NCBI GenBank assembly: GCA_005893275.1
Contig: VBOW01000031.1
Span: forward strand, 1-57,064
Direction: 5' to 3'
Length of the DNA stretch: 57,064 nt
Source of the DNA: Candidatus Eisenbacteria bacterium
Lineage (GTDB): Bacteria; Eisenbacteria; RBG-16-71-46; SZUA-252
Each line of letters opens with the position of its first letter. Positions within the stretch are counted from its first letter, which is position 1. The notes beneath the pieces are model-generated. The model was not told where the DNA came from and searched no databases. It worked only from the letters and a program-made list of their open reading frames with translations. Position numbers and translations under genes: made by a program. Below are positions 7,606 through 16,106 of the stretch, piece after piece.

Positions 7606-8292
7606 TTGATTCGAGCCATCATTTTCGACCTCGACAATACCCTCACCGACTTCATGAAGATGAAGCGCGCGGCGATCGACGCGGCCGTGGACGGCATGAT
7701 CGACGCTGGCCTCAAGCTCTCGCGCGAGGAAACCTCCGAGAAGATCTACCGCGTCTATGATCGCGAGGGCATCGAGTACCAGCAGGTGTTCGATCTCTTT
7801 CTCAAGGAGGAATTCGGCGGCATCGATTACAAGCTCCTGACGAGCGCGATCGTGGCCTACAGGCGCGCGCGCGATTCCTACCTCGTGCTCTATCCGCACG
7901 TGAACCTGACGCTGATGGAAATCTTGAAGAGGGGGCTCAAGCTCGCGGTGGTATCCGACGCGCCCCGGCTCCAGGCCTGGATGCGCCTCGCGCAGCTCCA
8001 GCTTCAGCACCTCTTCGACCCGGTCGTCGCGTTTGAGGACACGGGCGAGCGAAAGCCCAGCCCGAAGCCTTTTGAGCGGGCCCTTGAGCTTCTCGGCGTC
8101 ACGCCCGCCGAAGCGATCATGGTGGGGGACTGGCCGGAACGGGACGTGGTCGGCGCCGCCAAGCTCGGGATCCGGACCGCCTTCGCGCGCTACGGAGATA
8201 CGTTCGGCACCGAGCATTCGGGAGCCGATTACGATCTGAGCGACGTATACGAGCTGGTGGAGATCGTGGATCGACTGAACGGCACGGATTAG
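7606..8292 (+). CDS. HAD-superfamily hydrolase, subfamily IA
   Basis: A 228-residue phosphatase-type HAD protein. Motif I is IIFDLDNTLTDF (nucleophile and acid Asp), motif II is VVSDAPRL (Ser in the VxSDA context), motif III uses the lysine of GERKPSPKPF, and motif IV is MVGDWPERDV. A helical cap sits between motifs I and II. This matches phosphoglycolate-phosphatase or haloalkanoic-dehalogenase-like enzymes acting on small phosphomonoesters; the substrate is not defined. Translation is taken from TTG at 7606, with CAGGAG about 11 bases upstream, because motif I begins 4 residues in. It heads a tight four-gene unit with acpS, the NAD(P)HX repair gene and a class II aldolase. Confidence 0.85.
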   Translation: MIRAIIFDLDNTLTDFMKMKRAAIDAAVDGMIDAGLKLSREETSEKIYRVYDREGIEYQQVFDLFLKEEFGGIDYKLLTSAIVAYRRARDSYLVLYPHVNLTLMEILKRGLKLAVVSDAPRLQAWMRLAQLQLQHLFDPVVAFEDTGERKPSPKPFERALELLGVTPAEAIMVGDWPERDVVGAAKLGIRTAFARYGDTFGTEHSGADYDLSDVYELVEIVDRLNGTD

Positions 8293-8304
8293 GACGGCGA
8301 CCTT

Positions 8305-8670
8305 ATGGGAATGGTATCCGTGGGCGTCGACATCGTGGAGGTGGGCCGAATCGCGGGCGCGATCGACCGCTGGGGGACGCGTTTCCTCCGGCGCATCTTC
8401 ACCCAGACGGAGATCGACTACTGCAGCGAGAAAGCGCGCGCCGCGGAATCCTTCGCGGTCCGCTTCGCCGCGAAGGAGGCCTTCGCCAAAGCGCTCAAGA
8501 TCGGGCGGGTCTCGATCTGGCGTGAGGTGGAGGTGATTCGAGGCGAAGGTCCACGGCCGAGCGTGCTTCTCCACGGCGCCGCGCGCGAGCTGGTCGGAGC
8601 CCGGCGGGTGGACCTCTCGCTGTCGCACGCGGCTACCCACGCCGTGGCGGTCGTGCTGGTCGAGGACTGA
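8305..8670 (+). CDS. acpS: Holo-[acyl-carrier-protein] synthase
   Basis: A 121-residue AcpS, the usual length. It moves phosphopantetheine from CoA to a serine of acyl carrier protein, which activates fatty acid synthesis. Family signatures are visible: GVDIVEVGRI at the N-terminus (metal-binding Asp) and RFAAKEAFAKAL in the middle (metal-binding Glu and CoA-contacting Lys), with LSLSHAATHAVAVVL near the C-terminus. The gene starts 12 bases after the HAD gene and ends 1 base before the next start. The pairing of acpS with the NAD(P)H-hydrate repair gene is common in bacteria and supports the call. Confidence 0.95.
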   Translation: MGMVSVGVDIVEVGRIAGAIDRWGTRFLRRIFTQTEIDYCSEKARAAESFAVRFAAKEAFAKALKIGRVSIWREVEVIRGEGPRPSVLLHGAARELVGARRVDLSLSHAATHAVAVVLVED

Positions 8671-8671
8671 C

Positions 8672-10312
8672 GTGCGTCTGCCGAGCGGGCAGCGCTTGGT
8701 CACCGCCGGGGAGATGGCCGCTATCGATCATGCCGCGATCTCGGGCATGGGAATCCCATCGCTCACGCTCATGGCGCGGGCGGGAAGGGAATCCGCGCAC
8801 GCGATCGTGGCATGGTGGCGCGGCGTCACGGGAACCCCGGACCGACTCCACCGTCGCTCCGTGACGGCGGCGCGTCCGCCGCGGGGGCGCGTGATCGTGC
8901 TTGCCGGGCGGGGCAACAACGGCGGCGACGGATTCGTCTGCGCGCGGCACCTCAAAGCCGCGGGCTTTACGGTGCGGATCCTCGTGGCGGGAGAAGAGAG
9001 CTCGCTCTCCGAAGACGCTGCGGCAAGCCATGCCGCGTGCGAGCGGGAACGAATGCCGGTGACCTTCCTTCCGGACCCCCGCGCCTGGGGTGAGGGGAGC
9101 GAGGCGGCCCACGCCGCCCGCCAAGCGATGTTCCTGGTCGACGCCCTGCTGGGGACCGGGAGCCAGGGCGCTCCGCGGGGCGCCGTGGCGGCCGCGATCG
9201 AGATGGCCGAGGGGAGCGCGGTGCCGATCGCCTCGATCGACATCCCGTCCGGTCTCGACGCGACGACCGGGTACCGCGAGCACCCCTCGATCAAAGCGGA
9301 TCTCACGCTCACCCTGGGGCTTCCCAAGCGCGGCCTCACGATCGAGCCGGGCCGCTCGAGCGCGGGGTTGGTGCAGGTCGTGGACATCGGAATTCCCCCG
9401 GCCGTGGTGGCCGAGATGATCCCAGGCATGCTCGTCGCCGACCCCGACTGGGCGCGGTCGCTTCTGCCGTCGCGCCCGATGGACGCGCACAAAGGCTCGG
9501 TGGGGCGCGTCCTCGTCGTCGGGGGCAGCGCCGGCATGATGGGCGCGCTGGCGATGGCCAGCGAGTCCGCGTTTCGCGTGGGAGCGGGTTATGTCGTCGC
9601 CGCGGTGCCGGTGAGCTGCGTGGATCCGCTGGAGTCGCGTGTCGCCGAAGTCGTCAAGCGGGGACTCGCGGAAACGCCGGAGCGGTCGCTCGCCCTGGGC
9701 GCGCGGGAGGAGATCATCGCCGAGGCGATTCGCGCCGACGCGGTCGCGATCGGCCCGGGCTTATCCAGGAGTCGCGAATCGCAGGAGCTGGCGCGCGAGC
9801 TGCTCGAGCGCGTCGAGGCTCCCATCGTGCTCGATGCCGACGGCCTGAACGCGTTCGAAGGCCTCGGCATTCATCGCATGCACGGGCCCTTGATCCTGAC
9901 ACCGCACTACGCGGAAGCGGCACGGCTCGGCGGCCAGTCGATCGCCGAGGTGGCGCGCGACCCCGCCGGATGGGCGAGGCGTTTCTCGGATGAAAGCCGC
10001 GCTATCGTCTGCCTGAAGAGCACGCCGATGATCACCGCGTCCCCCGCCGAGCCTCTGATCCTGAACGCGACCGGCAACCCTGGAATGGCGACCGCCGGGG
10101 CGGGGGACGTGTTGACCGGAACCATCGCCGGGCTCGTGGCGCAGGGCGTCGACGCGGGAGAGGCGGCCGCCTTGGGATGCTACCTTCACGGGCTCGCCGG
10201 GGACGTGGCGGCGCGCCGGCTCGGAATGCGCGGGCTCATCTCGGGCGACATCATGCGCGCCCTGCCTGCCGCGATCACGGCGCTGGAGAGCGGGGCCCTT
10301 GCCGAAATCTAG
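8672..10312 (+). CDS. nnrDE: Bifunctional NAD(P)H-hydrate epimerase / ADP-dependent NAD(P)H-hydrate dehydratase
   Basis: A 546-residue fusion that repairs NADHX and NADPHX, the hydrated, useless forms of NAD(P)H. The N-terminal YjeF_N epimerase domain (about residues 1-240) has the LAGRGNNGGDGFVCARHL loop and a DIPSGLDA motif. The C-terminal ribokinase-like dehydratase domain (about 265-546) shows HKGSVGRVLVVGGS, LDADGLNAF, LTPHYAEAARL and the anion-hole motif NPGMATAGAGDVLTGTIAG. Both active centres look complete. Translation starts at GTG 8672, one base after the acpS stop. It overlaps the class II aldolase gene by 14 bases. Confidence 0.95.
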   Translation: MRLPSGQRLVTAGEMAAIDHAAISGMGIPSLTLMARAGRESAHAIVAWWRGVTGTPDRLHRRSVTAARPPRGRVIVLAGRGNNGGDGFVCARHLKAAGFTVRILVAGEESSLSEDAAASHAACERERMPVTFLPDPRAWGEGSEAAHAARQAMFLVDALLGTGSQGAPRGAVAAAIEMAEGSAVPIASIDIPSGLDATTGYREHPSIKADLTLTLGLPKRGLTIEPGRSSAGLVQVVDIGIPPAVVAEMIPGMLVADPDWARSLLPSRPMDAHKGSVGRVLVVGGSAGMMGALAMASESAFRVGAGYVVAAVPVSCVDPLESRVAEVVKRGLAETPERSLALGAREEIIAEAIRADAVAIGPGLSRSRESQELARELLERVEAPIVLDADGLNAFEGLGIHRMHGPLILTPHYAEAARLGGQSIAEVARDPAGWARRFSDESRAIVCLKSTPMITASPAEPLILNATGNPGMATAGAGDVLTGTIAGLVAQGVDAGEAAALGCYLHGLAGDVAARRLGMRGLISGDIMRALPAAITALESGALAEI

Positions 10313-11006
10313 ACGGGGCTCGGGCGGCGGCGCCGGGGAGGGAGGCGCCGCCGGTGGGCGCGAGCCCGGGATCGGCTCGGGAGTCGGCCGGGCCGCGGCC
10401 GCCGCGCGCGTGCAGGCGGTCCGCACGGCGCTCGCGCACGACCTGATGCGGGCCGGGCGCGTGCTCGAGCGCCGCGGGATGATCGTCGCCTCGGAGGGAA
10501 ACCTGAGCGCGCGGATCACCTCCGACCGGATCCTCATCACGCGGCGCGGCCGGCGCAAGGGAGACCTCACCACCCGGGACTTCGTGGATTTGTCGCTCGG
10601 CGAGCCTCTTGATTCCCAGGCGCGCGCCGCGGCGTCCACCGAGCACCGGCTGCACCTCGCGGCCTACGCCGCCCGCGCCGACATCGAGGCGCTCGTGCAC
10701 GCGCACCCGGCGGGGCTGTCGGCGTTCGCCGTGCGGGGCGAAGCGCCCGACCTGCGTGCCCTGGATGAGGCGCGCGACGTGATCCATGCGCTCGCGGTCG
10801 TGCCGTACGCGCCGTCGGGGACCGATACCCTGGCGAGGGCGGTAGCCGATGCGCTGATCGGGTCGGGGGGCGCTCCGGCCTGCGACGTCCTGATCCTGAA
10901 AAACCACGGCGCCCTGGCCGTCGGAGGCAGCGTCGAAGAGGCGCTCACCCGGCTGGAGATCGCGGAGCACCTCGCGATCACGTTGCTGCTCGCCGAGCGG
11001 CGCTGA
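10299..11006 (+). CDS. Class II aldolase / adducin family protein
   Basis: A 235-residue protein related to L-fuculose-phosphate aldolase. The zinc-binding pair HAHP is present (EALVHAHPAGLSA), as are the N-terminal GNLSAR phosphate loop, the catalytic-type glutamate region (GEAPDL) and the distal LKNHGALAVGG histidine. The first about 40 residues are a Gly/Ala/Arg-rich low-complexity leader, so the true start may be later than the TTG at 10299. That TTG lies inside the preceding gene and has GGAGAG just upstream. It could cleave a sugar phosphate or act as a decarboxylase or epimerase; the sequence does not tell which. Confidence 0.8.
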   Translation: MPKSRRGSGGGAGEGGAAGGREPGIGSGVGRAAAAARVQAVRTALAHDLMRAGRVLERRGMIVASEGNLSARITSDRILITRRGRRKGDLTTRDFVDLSLGEPLDSQARAAASTEHRLHLAAYAARADIEALVHAHPAGLSAFAVRGEAPDLRALDEARDVIHALAVVPYAPSGTDTLARAVADALIGSGGAPACDVLILKNHGALAVGGSVEEALTRLEIAEHLAITLLLAERR

Positions 11007-11015
11007 TCCCCGCGC

Positions 11016-12197
11016 TCAGGCGCCGATCGCGTGCCTGATCCGGGCGATCTGCCCCAGGTGCTCTTCGCTGTGGGAATGAAAATCGAGCGCGGTGAAGGCC
11101 ACGCGCCCCCAGCGCGGCTTGAACGAAACGACATCCGCGGGAATGTGCGCGATCAACGCGATCGTCTCCACCTCATCCCTGCGGATGCGCTTCAATAGCT
11201 CGCGAACGGCGGGACGCCCTTCCAGCACGCCGGCGATGCGCGCCGGATTCGTACACGCGTCGCGGTCGATTCCAGGTCGTTCGCCCCGCGCCGCCTCGTC
11301 CAGCCACGATTGGAGCATTCGCTCGGTAATCGAGAGGTGGGCGAGGAGCTGGGCCACCGACCAGGCTCCTGGCCGTTCCGGGCGGTAGGCGTCCTCGTCC
11401 GATAAACCGTTCACCGCCTGTTCGAGCTTCTCGTCGGCTTCCAGGACGGCATCCCGCAGGGCTCCCAGGAGGCGAGCGGGGAGCGGCGGCGGCTGTCCTC
11501 GCCCGCTTCGCGATCCCACGGTCACCGAGACCGAAACCTGCGCTCCGTTCCGGACCGCGTCGCAGCGGACGACGTCGCCCGGTCTCAAGCGCTGAATTCG
11601 CCTCACGAGATCCTGCCCGTTTCGAACCGTCTCGCCGTCGAGGGAGATCACGATGTCGCCCGGTTTCAATCCCGCATTCTCGGCGGGTTCCCCCGGCAGA
11701 ACGGAGCCCAAGCAGACACCAATCCCGGCGGGAACGCCGCTTATCGGACGCTCGGCCGGCGCGATATCGCGCGGGCCGATCCCCATGACCGCGCTCCCCG
11801 CCTCGCGGAGGTCCACCCCACGCTCCCAGACGGAGCGGAGGTTCTCGAGCGCGTCGCGCCAGGGCTCCTCGTTCTCGGAGTCCGGATCCGCCACGCGAAC
11901 CCGGGTCTCGGCTCCAGATAGCTTGACGAAGTCGACCTCGATTCGGGCGTCGTCCCCGCGGCGCGTGGGCCGGAGGACGATCCGGCGCCCCTCGACGAGG
12001 CGCTCCACGGTCGTATCCAGGCGTATCCCAAACGTGCTGCGGACGATGTACGCCCCCCCGACCCTCAGATCGATCTCCACGGCGTCCCCGAACCAATAAT
12101 GCAGATGCTCGGGTTTCGTGACGGCGTGCCACATCTCGATTGGGGGATGGCCGACGATCGTCTCGGCGCAGCGGGCGGATTGCAGGGGCGGAGACAT
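11016..12197 (-). CDS. SRPBCC (AHSA1-like) - PDZ - DinB three-domain fusion protein
   Basis: A 393-residue protein with three recognisable parts. Residues about 10-145 look like an AHSA1/SRPBCC hydrophobic-pocket domain (PPIEMWHAVTKPEHLHYWF, then ALENLRSVWERG). Residues about 150-235 form a PDZ-type module, with GVCLGSVLPGEPAENAGL then GDIVISLDGETVRNGQDL. Residues about 245-393 are a DinB/YfiT four-helix bundle, with WSVAQLLAHLSITERML and FHSHSEEHLGQIARIR supplying the His ligands of a metal site. No signal peptide is seen, which is odd for a PDZ protein. ATG 12197 is used; a TTG at 12239 would add 14 residues. Neither has a clear ribosome site. Function unknown. Confidence 0.7.
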   Translation of the reverse strand: MSPPLQSARCAETIVGHPPIEMWHAVTKPEHLHYWFGDAVEIDLRVGGAYIVRSTFGIRLDTTVERLVEGRRIVLRPTRRGDDARIEVDFVKLSGAETRVRVADPDSENEEPWRDALENLRSVWERGVDLREAGSAVMGIGPRDIAPAERPISGVPAGIGVCLGSVLPGEPAENAGLKPGDIVISLDGETVRNGQDLVRRIQRLRPGDVVRCDAVRNGAQVSVSVTVGSRSGRGQPPPLPARLLGALRDAVLEADEKLEQAVNGLSDEDAYRPERPGAWSVAQLLAHLSITERMLQSWLDEAARGERPGIDRDACTNPARIAGVLEGRPAVRELLKRIRRDEVETIALIAHIPADVVSFKPRWGRVAFTALDFHSHSEEHLGQIARIRHAIGA

Positions 12198-12278
12198 GGC
12201 TGGAGTTTGGGCGAAACCTGGCGGCGAATGCCATGCCAAAAATTTCGCGTGGGGATCGTCCGGAGGGCTCTCGCAGAG

Positions 12279-12701
12279 TCACTCACCGATGATCTTGATC
12301 AACACCCGTTTGGAACGGCGGCCGTCGAACTCGCCGTAGAAGATCCGCTCCCAGGGACCGAAGTCGAGCTTGCCCGCCGTGATCGCGACGACGACTTCGC
12401 GTCCCATGATTTGACGTTTGTGATGCGCGTCCGCATTGTCTTCACCCGTGCGATTGTGCCTGTAGCGCTTCGGGCTCGGATCGTATGGAGCAAGCTCCTC
12501 GAGCCAACGCTTGTAATCCTCGTGGAGTCCCGGTTCGTCGTCGTTGATGAACACGCTCGCGGTGATGTGCATCGCGTTCACGAGACAGAGACCTTCCCGC
12601 ACCCCGCTTTCGCGAACCGCTTCCTCGACTTCGCGAGTGATGTTCACGAAGTCCATCCGGGTGGGAACGTGAAACGAGAGCGTCTTCCGGAGATGCCTCA
12701 T
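12279..12701 (-). CDS. YjbQ/UPF0047 family protein
   Basis: A 140-residue YjbQ-family protein, the family's normal length. It shows the conserved core: [18 protein letters not shown], then [34 protein letters not shown] and FDGRR. In most homologues the first segment reads HTTA, so MHITAS is a slight variant. Members have weak thiamine-phosphate-synthase activity, but their true role is not settled. The ATG at 12701 was chosen because homology begins there and a perfect TATAAT lies 7 bases upstream, with no Shine-Dalgarno; a longer frame from 12812 would run through the promoter and a CG repeat. Confidence 0.9.
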   Translation of the reverse strand: MRHLRKTLSFHVPTRMDFVNITREVEEAVRESGVREGLCLVNAMHITASVFINDDEPGLHEDYKRWLEELAPYDPSPKRYRHNRTGEDNADAHHKRQIMGREVVVAITAGKLDFGPWERIFYGEFDGRRSKRVLIKIIGE

Positions 12702-12708
12702 CCCGATG

Positions 12709-12714
12709 ATTATA
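12709..12714 (-). promoter_or_regulatory. -10 box TATAAT directly before yjbQ-like gene (leaderless)
   Basis: A perfect TATAAT on the minus strand ends 7 bases before the ATG at 12701. No -35 match is present at 16-18 bases; that position is occupied by an alternating CG run (about 12719-12732). Confidence 0.5.
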
Positions 12715-12814
12715 GGGCCACGCGCGCGCGCGCGATGCGAACGATGTTGACGCGCCGTGCCCGTGCGGCTATTGTTCCGCCTTGCCGCACCCCGCGAACA
12801 CACCGCTTTCACCG

Positions 12815-13213
12815 ATGCCGATCGACATCACGGATGACCGCGCGCGAGTGGATGTCATGCAGCTGCTCGAACTGTACAAGACTACCTGGTGGGCGTTGAA
12901 CCGTTCGCCCGAGGACGTGAGCAAAGCGCTCGGCCATTCCCACCCGGTCGTCTCCGCGTGGGACGGTGCCCTGCTCGTCGGCTTCACGCGCGTCATCTCC
13001 GATCGGACGTACCGGGCCACGATCTGGGACGTCATCGTCCGCCCGTCCCATCAAGGGCGCGGGATCGGAAAGGAGCTCGTGGAGTTCGTGTTGAAGCATC
13101 CGGATCTCAAGTCGGTTTCGAATTTCCTTCTGCTCACGAAGGACAAGCATGCCTTCTATGAACGCTTCGGCTTCGAATCGGAACGGGAGATGGCGATGAT
13201 ATTGCGGAGGTAA
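12815..13213 (+). CDS. GNAT family N-acetyltransferase
   Basis: A 132-residue GNAT acetyltransferase. The acetyl-CoA pyrophosphate loop is [16 protein letters not shown] (the R/Q-x-x-G-x-G/A signature). It is preceded by strand [12 protein letters not shown] and followed by the FYERFGFES segment that closes most GNAT folds. The N-terminal LYKTTWW(A) pattern is typical of a subfamily close to bacterial GNATs that modify small amines. The substrate is unknown. The start was placed at ATG 12815; a TTG at 12782 would add 11 residues without homology. It stands divergently from the YjbQ-like gene. Confidence 0.85.
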   Translation: MPIDITDDRARVDVMQLLELYKTTWWALNRSPEDVSKALGHSHPVVSAWDGALLVGFTRVISDRTYRATIWDVIVRPSHQGRGIGKELVEFVLKHPDLKSVSNFLLLTKDKHAFYERFGFESEREMAMILRR

Positions 13214-13264
13214 CCGCCCGCGCGGTGATGTGTCGCCCACACGGACGAAGGAGGGAGACCGAGG

Positions 13265-14596
13265 ATGGAAAGTCTGAAGTCGACGAAGGAGATCGTGAAA
13301 TTCTGCGAAGAGCGGGGCGTGGAGATGATCCATCTCTGGTTCGTCGATATTCTCGGACAGCTGAAAAGCGTCGGCATCACGCTCCGGGTCTTGGGCGAGG
13401 CTCTGGAGGAGGGTGTCGGGATCGACGGTTCGTCCGTCGAGGGGTTCGCCCGTATTTACGAGAGCGATCTCGTGGCGATGCCGGATCCCGACACGTTCCA
13501 AATGCTCCCGTGGAAGGTAAACGGCGAGCACGTCGGCCGCCTGATCTGCGACATCCAGAACCCGGATGGGAGCCCCTACCCGGGCGACACGCGGCACGTC
13601 CTGAAGCGCGCGCTCAAGAAAATCGAGAAACTGGGCTACACCTTCTATCTGGGCCCGGAGCTGGAATATTTCTATTTCAAAGGCGTGGGCGATCGCACGC
13701 TCCTCGATTCGGCGGGCTATTTCGATCAGGTCCCGGACGACATCGGAACCGAGCTTCGCTCCCGCACCGTCGAGGCCCTCCAGGCGATGGAGATCTCGGT
13801 CGAGGCGTCGCACCACGAGGTCGCCTCGAGTCAGCACGAGATCGATCTCAAGTACAGCGAAGCGCTCAAGATGGCGGACCAAACGATCACGTACCGCTAC
13901 GTCGTCAAGGAGATCGCGCGCCAGGGGGGGTACTACGCCACCTTCATGCCGAAGCCGGTCTACGGCGAAAACGGCAGCGGCATGCATATCCACCAATCCC
14001 TATTTAAGGCCGGGAAGAACCTCTTCTTCGACGCCAAGGACAAGTACCACCTCTCGAAAACGGGCCGCTCCTACATCGCCGGACTCCTGAACCACATGCC
14101 GGAGTTCGCCTCGGTCACCAATCAATGGGTGAATTCGTACAAGCGCTTGGTGCCCGGGTTCGAGGCGCCCGTCTACATCGCGTGGGGGCAGCGGAACCGC
14201 TCCGCCCTGGTCCGGGTTCCCATGTACAAGCCGGGTCACGAGAAGGCAACGCGGGTCGAGCTTCGCTGTCCGGACCCCGCGTGTAATCCCTACCTCGCCT
14301 TCGCGATCTGCCTCGCCGCGGGCCTCCGGGGGGTCGACGCCAACGCGGTGCTTCGCCCGCCGGTCGAGGAGGATATTTACGAGATGAGCGCCCACGAACG
14401 GGGCGAAATCGGCATCCGGAGCCTTCCCGGAAGCTTGATCGAAGCCCTGGATCTGACCGAGAAATCCAAGCTCGTTCGGGACGCCCTGGGGGAGCACGTG
14501 TTCACGAAATTCGTCGAGAACAAGCGGATCGAATGGGACGCGTACCGGACGCGGATCACGGACTACGAGCTGGAGAAGTACTATCCGATCTTGTAA
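13265..14596 (+). CDS. glnA: Glutamine synthetase type I (alpha-like)
   Basis: A 443-residue enzyme that joins ammonia and glutamate to glutamine using ATP, forming dodecamers. The length and sequence fit the GSI-alpha class of Bacillus and Thermotoga type. Landmarks are VGIDGSSVEGF near residue 56, LGPELEYFYF (metal-binding Glu), SQHEIDLKY, GSGMHIHQSL (ammonia-site His), NSYKRLVPGFEAP, and RNRSALVRVP. The loop that carries the adenylylated tyrosine in GSI-beta (NLYDLP) reads EDIYEMSAHER, so adenylylation control is unlikely. A very good ribosome site (AAGGAGGGAG) stands about 8 bases before ATG 13265. The redox gene tlpA follows. Confidence 0.97.
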   Translation: MESLKSTKEIVKFCEERGVEMIHLWFVDILGQLKSVGITLRVLGEALEEGVGIDGSSVEGFARIYESDLVAMPDPDTFQMLPWKVNGEHVGRLICDIQNPDGSPYPGDTRHVLKRALKKIEKLGYTFYLGPELEYFYFKGVGDRTLLDSAGYFDQVPDDIGTELRSRTVEALQAMEISVEASHHEVASSQHEIDLKYSEALKMADQTITYRYVVKEIARQGGYYATFMPKPVYGENGSGMHIHQSLFKAGKNLFFDAKDKYHLSKTGRSYIAGLLNHMPEFASVTNQWVNSYKRLVPGFEAPVYIAWGQRNRSALVRVPMYKPGHEKATRVELRCPDPACNPYLAFAICLAAGLRGVDANAVLRPPVEEDIYEMSAHERGEIGIRSLPGSLIEALDLTEKSKLVRDALGEHVFTKFVENKRIEWDAYRTRITDYELEKYYPIL

Positions 14597-14651
14597 TCAG
14601 CAGAGCCGGATCAGATCGCGCGGCCCGGCGGCGCTCGCGCGGCGGGCGTGT

Positions 14652-15167
14652 TTGGCAGCGCTCATCGCGGCGCTCGCCCTCCCCTGGGGATGTGCACGCC
14701 AGGGAGGAGAGCGGGGCCAGGCCGGCGTCTCGGCGGAGGCGGGAACGGTCGGGTCCAAGGCGCCCGATTTCGCGCTCCCCGACCTCTCCGGCAAGACCGT
14801 GCGGCTCTCGGATTTCGAAGGCAAGGTCGTGATCCTCGATTTCTGGGCGACGTGGTGCCCGCCCTGCCGGGATGAGGTGCCCGACTTCGTCCGCCTTCAG
14901 GCCAAATACCGCGAGAAGGGCTTGGCGGTGGTCGGTCTCTCGCTCGACGCGGAGGGGGCGAAGCTCGTCCGACCGTTCGCCGAGGAGTTCAACGTGAACT
15001 ACGCGATGCTCCTCGCGAACGAAGAAACCACGCGACGATTCGGAGGGATCGTGGGGATTCCCACGACGTTCGTGCTGGACCGGACGGGCCGGATCGTCAG
15101 GAAGTTCATCGGGAAGACGGATCTGAAGGTGTTCGAGGAAACCATCCAGCCCCTCCTGGCGACGTAG
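14652..15167 (+). CDS. TlpA-type periplasmic thiol-disulfide oxidoreductase (probable lipoprotein)
   Basis: A 171-residue thioredoxin-fold protein with the active site WATWCPPCRDEVP, the family's common VGSKAPDFALPDL entry segment and a cis-proline loop GIPTTFVLD. The first residues are hydrophobic and end in WGC, so it may be a lipoprotein or have a cleaved signal. The start is uncertain: the TTG at 14652 leaves little basic N-region, but codons upstream encode an Arg-rich stretch (SRGPAALARRACLAAL) that would make a proper signal peptide if a non-standard start is used between 14597 and 14640. The ccdA gene follows after 10 bases; TlpA and CcdA usually act together to keep periplasmic cysteines reduced. 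Confidence 0.85.
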   Translation: MAALIAALALPWGCARQGGERGQAGVSAEAGTVGSKAPDFALPDLSGKTVRLSDFEGKVVILDFWATWCPPCRDEVPDFVRLQAKYREKGLAVVGLSLDAEGAKLVRPFAEEFNVNYAMLLANEETTRRFGGIVGIPTTFVLDRTGRIVRKFIGKTDLKVFEETIQPLLAT

Positions 15168-15177
15168 ACGAACCGAC

Positions 15178-15918
15178 ATGTTCGAATCCCAGGTCAATCA
15201 GGTTTCCCTTCTCGCGGCCTTTTTCGCCGGGCTTGTCTCCTTCGTTTCGCCTTGCGTCCTGCCGCTGGTTCCCTCGTACATCACCTTCATCACCGGGGTT
15301 TCCTTCGACGAGCTGACCTCCGCGAGCGCGGCTCCGCGCGTCCGCCGTCTGACAATCATCCATTCGCTGGCCTTCATCCTCGGCTTCTCGCTCGTGTTCG
15401 TGGCGCTCGGGGCGACGGCCACGGTGGCGGGACAATTCCTCCGGGAGCACCAGGACTCCCTCCGGAGGGCCGGCGGCGCGCTCATTATCCTCTTCGGGAT
15501 TTTTCTGACCGGCCTCGTTCCCATTCCCGCCCTGTCGCGCGAGCGGAAAAAGCAGCTCACGACGAAGCCGCTCGGCGTGTTGGGATCGGTGCTCGTCGGA
15601 ATCACGTTCGCGGCGGGCTGGACTCCGTGCATCGGACCGATCCTGGCCTCCATCCTCATCTACGCGAGCACGGCGAAGACGGTCGGCACGGGGGTGGTAC
15701 TCTTGTCGGTGTACTCGCTGGGTCTGGCGGTGCCTTTTTTTCTCTCCTCGCTCGCCCTGAACTCCTTCCTCGCCGCATCGCGCAAGATTCGCGGTCAGCT
15801 CCGCACGATCGAAGTGGCCAGCGGGGTCGTACTGATCCTGTTCGGCGTCCTGCTCGTCACGGACCTCTTCCCGAGATTCGTTTCCTTCCTATCCCGCTTC
15901 CTTCCGGCGGTCGGTTAG
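15178..15918 (+). CDS. ccdA: CcdA-type cytochrome c biogenesis / thiol-disulfide transport protein
   Basis: A 246-residue polytopic membrane protein, the normal size for CcdA. It carries electrons from cytoplasmic thioredoxin across the inner membrane to periplasmic partners. Two conserved Pro-Cys motifs are visible, VSFVSPCVLPLVP in the first helix and AAGWTPCIGPILASI in the fourth, and they supply the redox-active cysteine pair. About six membrane helices are present. The downstream gene is convergent in function only; the immediate neighbour upstream, a TlpA-type protein 10 bases away, is the likely receiver of the electrons. Confidence 0.92.
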   Translation: MFESQVNQVSLLAAFFAGLVSFVSPCVLPLVPSYITFITGVSFDELTSASAAPRVRRLTIIHSLAFILGFSLVFVALGATATVAGQFLREHQDSLRRAGGALIILFGIFLTGLVPIPALSRERKKQLTTKPLGVLGSVLVGITFAAGWTPCIGPILASILIYASTAKTVGTGVVLLSVYSLGLAVPFFLSSLALNSFLAASRKIRGQLRTIEVASGVVLILFGVLLVTDLFPRFVSFLSRFLPAVG

Positions 15919-15979
15919 GCCGCTTCGAGCCGAACGCCCGCCCTCCCGCGCCGGCCGCACGGGGCCCCCGAGCCGCCGC

Positions 15980-16007
15980 TAAATATTCCCTGCCCTTCTG
16001 CCGATTG
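15980..16007 (+). promoter_or_regulatory. Sigma28-like promoter before the GAF-HD-GYP gene
   Basis: TAAA (15980-15983), 16 bases, then GCCGATTG (16000-16007) resemble the flagellar sigma factor consensus TAAA-N15-GCCGATAA. The ATG is 100 bases further on. A second element of the same shape and spacing is found at 48039-48066. Confidence 0.4.
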
Positions 16008-16106
16008 AACTAAGGCGGAGGACCGGGGGGTGTTCCTCCGACGAGGTAGGACCGCCGCGCACCCGATCCGCTCCGGCGACCCTTGCGCGCTCCGGGGGAC
16101 GAGGCC

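Noticed and set aside
12719-12732. Alternating CG run as a regulatory or Z-DNA element
   Set aside because: A short CG run is expected by chance at this GC content and only occupies the expected -35 position of the YjbQ-like gene.
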